A stretch of DNA of 64,000 nt from Cladocopium goreaui (Eukaryota > Sar > Dinophyceae > Suessiales > Symbiodiniaceae): NCBI GenBank assembly GCA_947184155.2, contig CAMXCT020002026.1, positions 32,501 to 96,500 on the forward strand. The letters run 5' to 3'. Positions 40,075 through 48,212 of the stretch are shown here, piece after piece. Each line of letters opens with the position of its first letter. Position 1 is the stretch's first letter. A program made the position numbers and the translations under genes. The notes under the pieces were generated by a model. That model ran no database searches and was not told the origin of the DNA. It was given only the letters and a program-made list of their open reading frames with translations.

Positions 40075-42054
40075 ATGGTAGAGGAAGAAGGTCTTGAATA
40101 CCAGCTTGAAAAGTCAGAGGAATGGGATGCCTTGGTGTTGAACAGAGGAGATGTCATAGAAGTACATCTACCCAGTACCAATCTAGCTTGCACAGCAGAT
40201 GTGTGGGCTGGCTTCTGGGTAAAGCAAGTCCTCATTTTGGGGACGGGCGAATATGCAGCCATAGTCAAAAGCCTGGGCTGCAGCGATCCAGACTGGAGCA
40301 AGTATCTGTCTGGAGTCTTCAATCGCCGAAAAGGAGCAATACATTTGTGTCAGTCAAGACCCTGCGCTGTCACCGAGGAGTTTGCTCTTCATGTGACGAA
40401 GCTGCGAGTCTTTACTGTGGCCGGATTTGCTCGCCCCTACATGACTCACTATACCAAGAGGCAGATTCAAAAATGGGAGGCAGACGGACCCGAGGAGGTG
40501 GACGACACGGCTTTAGACGTTTCTGCTTACCCTCGAGAAGAGAGTGCAGAGATGTTTGGAGACGACACGACGCCAGAGGAGCCGCGCAAAAGCGCGCTGA
40601 GAGCCACGGGAAAAGCTGCCCCGAAGCCCACAGGAGGAGAAGAGGAAGTGAAGAAGAAAGAGAAGAAGGAGAAAATTGGAGAAGAAGAGCGGCTAAGGCT
40701 TCGAGAAAGATTAGAGGCGGCTCGACAAAAGATGTTGGATTCAAATTCGCGGAATGGCGCTGGCCCGGAGGCCGTGCTGCCACCCGCTACCAGGGAGGTA
40801 TCGGTTGCCTCTTCAAGCAGCGGTTATTCAGCCTCACTGGCCGAAGAGAACCAAGAAGGTTTGGAGGTGCCAGCGATAGCCGATGCTGGAGAGGAACAGA
40901 AGAAGAAAGTGAAAGAGTCCAGGAGAGCTCAAGCAGAGACCGAGAGGAGGAGAGAGAGAAAGGAAAGGGAGAAGTCTACCTTAGAGGTAGCAGTGAAGAA
41001 GTCGAAGTCGAGGACCATGGCGGAGGACACAAAAGATATCACTACGCACTCCTGGCAAGACCAACTGCTCAGGAAAGCCGCACAGACAGCCGCTGCCAAG
41101 CAAGACAAGATCAAAGCCGAGAAGATCCGACAACGAAAGAAAGACCCTGGGTATCAGCTAGCGCAGATCCTTACCAAGATCACTCAGGGTGGAACGGATC
41201 GATCGAGGAAGAGGCAGAGACCTTCGAATGGGGGCTCAGAGGAGGAAGAGGATCTGAGTCGTCAGAAGAAGAAGAAGAAAAAGAAAAAGAAGAAAGGCCA
41301 CCGAAGCGGGCCCGGGGGCTCAAGCTCACCAGGCAGCAGTTCACAGATAGGGAGCTCCGACAGCAACTCCATGAGAGACTTGGAAAGGGACGAGAGTTCC
41401 AGCAGCGAAGGCAAGAAGTTGGAGGCCCCTTTGAAGAGGAAATCCAAGAACCGCCCAGGTTCAGTGCTAGCCATGCTTCTGGAACACGCCAGATCCAAGT
41501 TGGATCAGTCAGCAAAGGTATCGGTGGAGACGGCTGCAACTTCATCGATGACGAAAGGCATCAAACTGAGCAGCTACTTCTCCATCATTGTCCGACCGCA
41601 GGTGGGCTCTTCGATGGCGCAGGCGAGGGAGCTCCACCACCTGTCGCAGGCGATAGATCTTCTACGACAAGGAGATCTGGACGTGTTAGGCGATGTACTC
41701 GCCTCCAGGTTCATCTCGATACATCAGGCGGTCATAGACGGCTCATGGGCCACCGCAAGGCATCTCGAGATGCTTCCCTTGGAGGAAGGAAGCGCAGCTG
41801 GACCGGAGGTGATTCTCAACGCCAGGCGTCAAGCCCGTCTTGCGGCCAAGTTGGCGCCGGGCGATGCTTGGAGTTGGTCCAGCACTCCACGCAGCAAAGG
41901 CGGCAGAGGAAAAGGATCGCAATGGCAAGATGGAGGACAGGAAGGAAAAGGAAAGGGCAAGAAAGGTGGCAAAGGAAAGATGAAAGGAAAAGGATGGCAG
42001 AATCAGGAGAAGGAGACCGATGGCAAAACACGGGAAAAGATTCCCGAGAAGTAG
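40075..42054 (+). CDS. YR element ORF1: Gag-like structural protein
   Basis: 659 residues from ATG 40075. Residues 1-135 look folded (…DALVLNRGDVIEVHLPSTNL…). The middle is a very charged Lys/Glu/Arg region with a 13-residue lysine run encoded near 41265-41295. Residues about 460-600 look like a helical capsid-type domain (…HLSQAIDLLRQGDLDVLGDV…). The C-terminus is a Gly/Lys-rich basic tail fit for RNA binding. Position and layout fit Gag. The TAG (42052-42054) is followed after two bases by the ORF2 ATG. The -1 frame is open through the whole of ORF1, but it reads as Arg/Gly/Glu-rich shadow and should not be annotated. Confidence 0.8.
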   Translation: MVEEEGLEYQLEKSEEWDALVLNRGDVIEVHLPSTNLACTADVWAGFWVKQVLILGTGEYAAIVKSLGCSDPDWSKYLSGVFNRRKGAIHLCQSRPCAVTEEFALHVTKLRVFTVAGFARPYMTHYTKRQIQKWEADGPEEVDDTALDVSAYPREESAEMFGDDTTPEEPRKSALRATGKAAPKPTGGEEEVKKKEKKEKIGEEERLRLRERLEAARQKMLDSNSRNGAGPEAVLPPATREVSVASSSSGYSASLAEENQEGLEVPAIADAGEEQKKKVKESRRAQAETERRRERKEREKSTLEVAVKKSKSRTMAEDTKDITTHSWQDQLLRKAAQTAAAKQDKIKAEKIRQRKKDPGYQLAQILTKITQGGTDRSRKRQRPSNGGSEEEEDLSRQKKKKKKKKKKGHRSGPGGSSSPGSSSQIGSSDSNSMRDLERDESSSSEGKKLEAPLKRKSKNRPGSVLAMLLEHARSKLDQSAKVSVETAATSSMTKGIKLSSYFSIIVRPQVGSSMAQARELHHLSQAIDLLRQGDLDVLGDVLASRFISIHQAVIDGSWATARHLEMLPLEEGSAAGPEVILNARRQARLAAKLAPGDAWSWSSTPRSKGGRGKGSQWQDGGQEGKGKGKKGGKGKMKGKGWQNQEKETDGKTREKIPEK

Positions 42055-42056
42055 GA

Positions 42057-45000
42057 ATGCAATCGGGCCCGAGCATGGCGCTGGCTCAGGCCGCTGCTGC
42101 CGTGGATCCGGGGGATGGAAGTACAGTGGGGTGGAGCCTGGCCGATTTGAAGTCAGCCATCAAGCGGTGCAACTCATTCAAATGCATGGGTGTGGTATTG
42201 GCTTGGTGGCTTATCGCTGGCCGCTCCGTTCCTTTCCTGGATCAGGTAGTTGCAGAATTCACAAGACCGTGGATCGTTTTGGTTGCCAAGCACAAGTCAG
42301 CCCACTCGCGAAGACGGGGTGTGACTTTTCCACTCAGAAGAGGAGAGCTGCATGAGCTGGTTGAGGTCTTCGCTGCTAGTTCTCTGGCCTCGCTGGCCGT
42401 TGAGACAAGCGCGAACCTGTGGGGAAGTAAGGCATGGGCCTATTTGACCATGGGTGCATTGAATCATTTGGCTGGATTTAGTGCTAGGCTGGAACCTGGC
42501 CGTTGGACAGCACCAGAGCTTTCTGTGTTTAGCTCAGTGTTGCTGGCGTCTGAAAGGCGTTGCGCCTCAGATGTGGCATACTTCACCTGTGAGGAAGATG
42601 CATGGCAAAAAGAGATTAGCAGCAAGAAAGTGGGATATAATGGTGAAGAGCTCACTACTTGTCATCAACTCACATGGGAACAAGTACTGCCGGCACTACC
42701 TCCTGAAGAACACGGTGGTTGTATTAACTGTTTGGATTGGGTAGGACCACGAACTAAGGAATTTCTAACTGACCCTTCAAAGTTGCTGAAGCACGAAGAT
42801 GACGTAACTTTGCCAAAAATGCCGGGAAGAATCCACATTCGAGAGAGCGACAAGATGCGCATTGCAGCAGAATTGGTCAGACGAAATGTTTGTTGTTGGA
42901 TTCCATTGGACAGGGTTTATTCTGTCAAGGGTGTTAGAATTTTGAATGGAATGTTCGGAGTAGCTAAACCCTCTCAACTTGGTGATGGTCGTCCTATTCT
43001 TCGAGTAATCATGAATCTCACTGGATCAAATGAAACTCAACTACAACTTGAGGGTGGCTGTTCATCATTGCCTGCAATTACATCATGGCAAAGTATAATC
43101 CTGGATTCAGGGGAACAGTTATCGTTGCATCAAAGCGATATGTGCAGTGCTTTCTATCTATTCAGAATCCCTAGTGTATGGCAACGTCACTTAGCTTTCA
43201 ACATTTTGGCACCGGGGGAAACTGTCGGGGGCATACCTGGCCGCAGTTATGCTTTAGCTTGTTCAGTTATCCCCATGGGTTGGTTAAACTCAGTAGGGGT
43301 GATGCAAGAGATTTCGGAGAGGCTACTTTCAGTTGGTTTGGGGGCTGAACATAGGCTGGCGCGAGGGTATGCTTTACCGCCATGGATGAACGCCATTTTG
43401 GATCATGCCAATGAGAAGGGGCGCTGTTGGTGGCATGTGTACTTGGACAACTACGCTTGTGGGGAAAGAATGTTATTGAGTGAATCTGGTGAGAGTGCCC
43501 AACTATTTCACATGGCAGCCGAAGCAGCATGGTCATCAGCAGGAGTTGTATCCTCAGCTAAAAAGAGGATCAGTGGCGCTACCCGCATTACTGAACTGGG
43601 CGCAGAGATTGATGGACAACTAGGTATGCTCGGAGTGAGCACTGAGAAGCTTCTGAAGATTATGGTAGGAACTTTGTGGATGGTTTCACAAAAGTTTTTG
43701 GATCGCAAAACTGTCCAGGTAATGGCGGGTCGCTGGGTGTTTGTATTACAGTTCCGAAGACCAGCTATGAGTTGTCTTCAGAGAACATGGGAGTACATTG
43801 GAGGTAAGGCCAAGATGGGTGCAACATTGAGGGAAGCTGTCAAAAGAGAGTTCATGTCGCTAGTTTTTCTTGCGCCGCTTTTACACTGCAATTTGGCGGC
43901 AGGAGTCTGCCCACATGTGATTTGCACTGATGCTTCTGAAACTGGGGGATCGTTGGAAACAAGCAGCAAATTGACGGAGGTAGGCTTAGATTTCCTGCAA
44001 GCTAGTGAAAAGTTGGAATATCAGAGGTCTACAACAGTGGCACCTATACTCATTGTCAGTTTGTTCAACGGCATAGGAGGGTCGTTTAGGTGCTACGACC
44101 TGGCAGGTATCACTCCTATGGGACGAATCGCAGCAGAGCTGGATGATGCCGGAAATCGCATCACGCAGAGGCGTTGGCCAGGAACAATCATTGTGAAGGA
44201 CGTGAAGGACATAACTAGAAAACAAGTTCAAATTTGGAGCAGAAAATTTTTGGAAATTGAGGAGATTCACATATGGGCCGGTTGGCCTTGCGTGGATTTA
44301 TCAGCAGTGAAATTTGGACGTCAGAATCTGCAAGGACCGCAAAGTAGTTTATTTTGGGAAATCCCACGAGTCAAACAACTATTCACTGAAGAATTTGGAG
44401 AGCACGTCCAAGTCAAGCATGTTTTGGAAAACGTTGCATCAATGGATGAATCTGCAGCAAGTGAGATTTCGAATGAAATGGGAACGCTACCATATAAGTT
44501 GGACTGTGCTGACGCTGTTCCTATGAGACGTCCAAGGTTTGCATGGACTTCAGAAAAACTGGAGGGATGCCTGACTGGAATTACCGTAGAAAATAAACGA
44601 TACTGGAAGGAAGTCCATGCCCCCGCAAGTTATCCTTCTACAGAGCAGTGGATTACAGAAGGGTATCAATGGCTTGGAGAATCAACTGGAGCCATTTTTC
44701 CAACTTGCCTTAAAAGCATTCCGAGAAATGCGCCACCACCGAAGCCAGCAGGGTTAGAGAAAACAGATGGAGCTACAAGGGAAAGATGGCGCTTGGACAG
44801 TTTTCGTTACCCCCCATATCAGTATGATCAGCGTTTTCTTATTACAAGTGAAAGTTCATGGAGATTGCTGAATGCCACTGAAAAGGAGCTGTTGTTAGGG
44901 TATGGTTTTGAACATACACGCTTAGCATGGAGCACGTCAAAGGCCAAACAAAACAAACTGGGATTTTCTGACTGTCGACATCGATTACTTGGGGATTCTT

Positions 45001-45626
45001 TCAGTTGCTTCTCATTTGTCATCTTAGCTGTTGCTTGTTCACTACGACATTTGCCACAACTAGCGTATTCGCACTTAGCTTCTCGAATGGGCATGGCTCC
45101 AGGTTTCTGTGCACATATCCGCAGTGTTGCACCTTTGCAACGGCGACTTTGTTATGGTACAGCTTCAGTGGAAGAGAAATATCGAGACAATGGAATTGGT
45201 TTATTGAACAGGATGTTATTAAGGCGTACTAATCACACGGGGTCTGACATAAGGGTATTGACAGGAGAGATTTTTAACAGCAAAACATTTCCCAGGGAGT
45301 CCTTATCGTCCTCGTGGTGGACTTGGTCGCATGGATTTGACACCAAATGGAAGCAACGTAGCCACATTAATGTTTTGGAATTGGAGATGATCCTGCTGGG
45401 GGTTAAATTTCAGATTAGCCGGTTTCATGCAAGAGATATGCGCATCTTTCAACTCACTGACTCTTACATTGGTTTGAGTGTGACAAGTAAGGGTCGTACC
45501 AGCAGCAAGCAACTGACAAGGGTGCTTAATAGTATTTCTGCGCACTTGTTAGGCCATGGACTGCAACTCGTATTAGGCCACCTGGATTCAGGTGACAACC
45601 CGGCAGATGAGGGTTCCAGACGTTAA
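42057..45626 (+). CDS. YR element ORF2: reverse transcriptase-RNase H with a C5-cytosine DNA methyltransferase inside the RNase H domain
   Basis: 1,189 residues from ATG 42057, which lies two bases after the ORF1 stop. Reverse transcriptase: motif A D361 in HQSDMCSAF, the IPMGWLNS equivalent of motif B, and motif C YLDN (Y462-D464-N465), where YxDD is usual. RNase H begins with D625 in CTDASETGG. A C5-methyltransferase follows: motif I SLFNGIGG from S668, motif IV GWPCVDLS with catalytic C745, motif VI ENV at E791, motif VIII RRPRF near R824-R827, and a motif X-like LLGDSF near G979. RNase H then resumes with HINVLELE (E1108), LTDS (D1135) and NPADEGSR (D1184). The reverse transcriptase/RNase H copies the element, and the methyltransferase presumably methylates cytosines in DNA. 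C5-methyltransferases in dinoflagellate retrotransposons have been reported; the nested position is what stands out. Confidence 0.9.
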   Translation: MQSGPSMALAQAAAAVDPGDGSTVGWSLADLKSAIKRCNSFKCMGVVLAWWLIAGRSVPFLDQVVAEFTRPWIVLVAKHKSAHSRRRGVTFPLRRGELHELVEVFAASSLASLAVETSANLWGSKAWAYLTMGALNHLAGFSARLEPGRWTAPELSVFSSVLLASERRCASDVAYFTCEEDAWQKEISSKKVGYNGEELTTCHQLTWEQVLPALPPEEHGGCINCLDWVGPRTKEFLTDPSKLLKHEDDVTLPKMPGRIHIRESDKMRIAAELVRRNVCCWIPLDRVYSVKGVRILNGMFGVAKPSQLGDGRPILRVIMNLTGSNETQLQLEGGCSSLPAITSWQSIILDSGEQLSLHQSDMCSAFYLFRIPSVWQRHLAFNILAPGETVGGIPGRSYALACSVIPMGWLNSVGVMQEISERLLSVGLGAEHRLARGYALPPWMNAILDHANEKGRCWWHVYLDNYACGERMLLSESGESAQLFHMAAEAAWSSAGVVSSAKKRISGATRITELGAEIDGQLGMLGVSTEKLLKIMVGTLWMVSQKFLDRKTVQVMAGRWVFVLQFRRPAMSCLQRTWEYIGGKAKMGATLREAVKREFMSLVFLAPLLHCNLAAGVCPHVICTDASETGGSLETSSKLTEVGLDFLQASEKLEYQRSTTVAPILIVSLFNGIGGSFRCYDLAGITPMGRIAAELDDAGNRITQRRWPGTIIVKDVKDITRKQVQIWSRKFLEIEEIHIWAGWPCVDLSAVKFGRQNLQGPQSSLFWEIPRVKQLFTEEFGEHVQVKHVLENVASMDESAASEISNEMGTLPYKLDCADAVPMRRPRFAWTSEKLEGCLTGITVENKRYWKEVHAPASYPSTEQWITEGYQWLGESTGAIFPTCLKSIPRNAPPPKPAGLEKTDGATRERWRLDSFRYPPYQYDQRFLITSESSWRLLNATEKELLLGYGFEHTRLAWSTSKAKQNKLGFSDCRHRLLGDSFSCFSFVILAVACSLRHLPQLAYSHLASRMGMAPGFCAHIRSVAPLQRRLCYGTASVEEKYRDNGIGLLNRMLLRRTNHTGSDIRVLTGEIFNSKTFPRESLSSSWWTWSHGFDTKWKQRSHINVLELEMILLGVKFQISRFHARDMRIFQLTDSYIGLSVTSKGRTSSKQLTRVLNSISAHLLGHGLQLVLGHLDSGDNPADEGSRR

Positions 45627-46563
45627 AAAGCCTCGTTTGCTCGCTGGCAGATTTAGCCGTGCAGAGCGTCGCAGACAAAGGGCAAAAATTTCATTGGATG
45701 AGGCAGCACTAACATATAAAACACAGGTGCGTTACTACACAGCACTTCGCAAAATGATCACTTTTGTGGAACAAGCAAGGAATGAAGATCATTTGGACAC
45801 GTTGCTGTGTAATTGGATCAGAAAAATGTGGTATAAAGGTGAGCCTCTTCTGACAATTGGTGATGGGCTTAGCGCTTTGCACTTTTTCCAGCCTTGGACC
45901 AGGAGAAAAATTCCTCACAGTTGGAAGCTATTCTCTGTTTGGAGAAAAGTGGAAATCCCAAGCAGGGCTCCACCACTTACATGGGAATTGGTTTCCAGTA
46001 TGGCAGCGTATGAATGGGAGCACCATAATTTTCAAATGGCTGTCTTGTTGTTAGTTTCGTTTCACTGTTTATTGCGTACGGGAGAATGTCTGTCCATCAC
46101 TCCAAGCGATGTGGCACTGGGGCCTACAGAGGGGATTTTGTCCTTGAAGGGGACGAAGACAGGACTTCGCCATAATGCTGATGAAGCTATTAGCATTACT
46201 CACCCTTTGGTGCTTGAATTCTTGCGGGTCTTGGTGGAAACAAGACATGTACTAAATACTGTTTCTTTGCCCATTTGGACAGGTACTGCAGCTCAATTTC
46301 GCAGCCGTTTTCAAACGTTGGTTGAACTCATGGGGCTCGAAACCCACAACTTCAGACCTTATTCATTGAGAAGGGGAGGTGCGACAGACATGTTTCAACA
46401 AACAAAATCTATGGAGGCAGCTTTGATACGTGGACGTTGGGAAAGTTCAAGAGTGGCCCGTTTATATATCTCCGATGGCCTCAGCTATCTTCCAACGATA
46501 AAGATGTCTGAGCATACCAAGCTTTTTCTTCACACATTCAATTTACAAACGTTCACAAAGTGA
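45607..46563 (+). CDS. YR element ORF3: tyrosine recombinase
   Basis: From ATG 45607 the protein has 318 residues; a GTG at 45592 is in the same frame. The ATG lies inside the end of ORF2 (20-bp overlap, +1 frame). A helical N-terminal DNA-binding domain is followed by the catalytic domain. The first Arg is in CLLRTGECLSI, the Lys in LKGTKTG, the second Arg box reads YSLRRGGAT (His replaced by Tyr in H-x-x-R), Trp is in RGRWES and the nucleophile Tyr in VARLYI. This enzyme would integrate the circular DNA copy by strand exchange at the CAAG core. It is a retroelement recombinase, not a phage integrase, as shown by its linkage to ORF2 and the split direct repeats. Confidence 0.9.
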   Translation: MRVPDVKKPRLLAGRFSRAERRRQRAKISLDEAALTYKTQVRYYTALRKMITFVEQARNEDHLDTLLCNWIRKMWYKGEPLLTIGDGLSALHFFQPWTRRKIPHSWKLFSVWRKVEIPSRAPPLTWELVSSMAAYEWEHHNFQMAVLLLVSFHCLLRTGECLSITPSDVALGPTEGILSLKGTKTGLRHNADEAISITHPLVLEFLRVLVETRHVLNTVSLPIWTGTAAQFRSRFQTLVELMGLETHNFRPYSLRRGGATDMFQQTKSMEAALIRGRWESSRVARLYISDGLSYLPTIKMSEHTKLFLHTFNLQTFTK

Positions 46564-46595
46564 ACATGGACACTCTGTTTGGATGCGTGGAAATG

Positions 46596-46852
46596 CTGGT
46601 TTTGCTGGTTCTACCGTGCATTTCCTTAAGGGATTCTTTGCAGGTTTTCTTGACGGTTAAATGACCTCTACCAGGAGGGATTACTTTTTCCGCTTCCAGG
46701 CGGTTCAGATAAAGTCTTCTGCCAGGAAGACAAAATAAATGAATATAGTCCAGAGCTAGGACTATACGAGGTTTCTACTTGGCGAGACAACATGTCTCAT
46801 TGCAGAGCCAACCGCTTGGCAATCAAAAAGACTGAGCTGCACTGCACACAAG
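46596..46852 (+). repeat. B1: split direct repeat
   Basis: 257 bp, differing from B2 (46953-47209) at one base (C at 46625, T at 46982). It begins 32 bp after the ORF3 stop and shares its last four bases, CAAG, with the start of A2. An AATAAA-like hexamer (AAATAAAT) lies near 46733-46740 and could serve in 3'-end formation, although dinoflagellates do not clearly use it. Confidence 0.95.
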
Positions 46853-46929
46853 AAAGTTCCTAGAACGCTTTGTGTAAAGGCATGCTCAATAATTTGATTG
46901 CTGTGGGTCATTTTAGGTTCAAACCAGAC
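46849..46929 (+). repeat. A2: internal split direct repeat
   Basis: 81 bp identical to A1. It overlaps the B1 end by CAAG. A 23-bp spacer (46930-46952) separates it from B2. Confidence 0.95.
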
Positions 46930-46952
46930 CCCAACCAGCTCCCTCCCACAGT

Positions 46953-47209
46953 CTGGTTTTGCTGGTTCTACCGTGCATTTCTTTAAGGGATTCTTTGCAG
47001 GTTTTCTTGACGGTTAAATGACCTCTACCAGGAGGGATTACTTTTTCCGCTTCCAGGCGGTTCAGATAAAGTCTTCTGCCAGGAAGACAAAATAAATGAA
47101 TATAGTCCAGAGCTAGGACTATACGAGGTTTCTACTTGGCGAGACAACATGTCTCATTGCAGAGCCAACCGCTTGGCAATCAAAAAGACTGAGCTGCACT
47201 GCACACAAG
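46953..47209 (+). repeat. B2: right terminal split direct repeat
   Basis: The 257-bp right terminus of the element. It ends in GCACACAAG, after which host coding sequence resumes at 47210 in the frame left at 39232. Confidence 0.95.
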
Positions 47210-47504
47210 GTTTTGTGGAACTTAGATCTCCGACGAGAGGATGTAGAACAGTTTCGAAGCTTCTTGTGTGGCTCTTATCCCTTGTTTCCAGAAGGTTTGA
47301 GCATATGTCAATTCCCCGATGCAACCTCGTTGCGCAGATGGAAAGAACGACTCTTTCTGTGCGGTTTTAGTTTGCAGCAGGACAGTGGTGCTTTTTATTT
47401 GGCTTGGGAAAAAACTCGCTCAGATGCCAACCTGCCGCAGCCTCATTACTTCTACCATGTGCATTTTCCGGATGCAAAGAAGCGACGTCGTTCAAATAGT
47501 CCAG
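47210..47504 (+). CDS. 3' half of the host exon split by the YR element
   Basis: Directly after the element the frame reads VLWNLDLRREDVEQFRSFLC, then …FYHVHFPDAKKRRRSNSP, and ends at a CCAG|GTGCCT donor in phase 1. It is the downstream part of the exon that began at 39141. Charged and aromatic, with no recognised domain. The frame remains open past the donor, but the next exon reads better in another frame, as expected after an intron. Confidence 0.6.
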
Positions 47505-47593
47505 GTGCCTGGTGGGGTTTGCCGAAGGATGTTTGGAACAGCCCAAACAGTGAGACTCACAAGCGCTTCAAGCGATCGCTTGGTTTTTCGCAG

Positions 47594-47702
47594 AGAGCGT
47601 CAAGAAGCCATGGTCACATTTCAGCGAATATTGGGCAATCGTTGCTTGGGACATCCGGACTCGTGGGATTCGCCGCCACGAACTAGATCCAAGAAGATCC
47701 AT
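47594..47702 (+). CDS. Exon of the host gene
   Basis: After an 89-bp intron ending TTTTTCGCAG, the frame joins in phase and reads ERQEAMVTFQRILGNRCLGH, then …RTRSKKIH, to a CCAT|GTAATT donor. A TA microsatellite follows in the next intron. Confidence 0.55.
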
Positions 47703-47705
47703 GTA

Positions 47706-47743
47706 ATTATATAATATTATATAAATATATATATATATATATT
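47706..47743. repeat. TA microsatellite in intron
   Basis: An ATATAT run of about 40 bp right after a donor site. Confidence 0.8.
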
Positions 47744-47777
47744 TGACTCTGTGAATATGCAATTCTATTCATGCAAG

Positions 47778-47966
47778 GGTCCAGACGATCAGGCTAGAGC
47801 AACAAATTGGCATGTGACTTGGAGTGTCAACCCACTCTGGGAGCACACAGCTGAATTGGCTCCATCTCTTGTCGATGTGGGGCATTCCGCTGGGCATCAG
47901 TATGGGCTTGCGTCTTCCATTGAACACATGATGGATCAAGCAGCCGCATGGTATGATCAGTTTGAG
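47778..47966 (+). CDS. Exon of the host gene
   Basis: Acceptor ATGCAAG|G and donor TTTGAG|GTGAAT bound 189 bp with strong coding character: ATNWHVTWSVNPLWEHTAEL, then …SIEHMMDQAAAWYDQFE. No family recognised. Confidence 0.6.
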
Positions 47967-48212
47967 GTGAATGCCCTGATCCGCTTCAGGTGCAAAAGGA
48001 CGTCACTCCTGAAGGATCTGAAACAGATTTAGTTACCCAGTACCTGGAGTACCTCATCCAGGCGATGAGCGGTGCACTTCGGCTTAAGAGGATTTGTTGC
48101 AGAATACAACTGTGAAATACTGTGAACACCAAGGTCATGAAAGGTCATGAGGTGACTGAATTGAATTCGAGATCTTGGGAAGTCTTCCACGAAAACATCG
48201 GATTGATCACCT

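Larger units (their letters stand above)
39229..47209 (+). mobile_element. Complete tyrosine-recombinase retrotransposon, Ngaro/PAT-type split direct repeats, carrying a C5-cytosine methyltransferase
   Basis: An 81-bp sequence A occurs identically at 39229-39309 and 46849-46929. A 257-bp sequence B occurs at 46596-46852 and 46953-47209 with one mismatch (46625 versus 46982). The order A1-coding-B1-A2-B2 is the split-direct-repeat layout of Ngaro and PAT elements in the DIRS order. These integrate through a circular DNA and a tyrosine recombinase rather than a DDE integrase. Four open frames (ORF0 39317-40072, ORF1 40075-42054, ORF2 42057-45626, ORF3 45607-46563) are all intact, so the copy is young and possibly active. 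CAAG is present at the left end, the right end and the B1/A2 joint, as expected if the circle recombined at a short identity. The target is a coding exon. Confidence 0.92.

Noticed and set aside
40122..42056. Upstream 645 codons of the long YR-element frame as coding
   Set aside because: ORF1 in the other frame has folded-looking domains, and an ATG for ORF2 lies two bases after the ORF1 stop. The upstream extension is Arg/Gly/Glu-rich shadow.
45607..46563. Phage or bacterial integrase transferred into the genome
   Set aside because: Linkage and overlap with the RT-RNase H ORF and the split direct repeats show that it is the retroelement's own recombinase.
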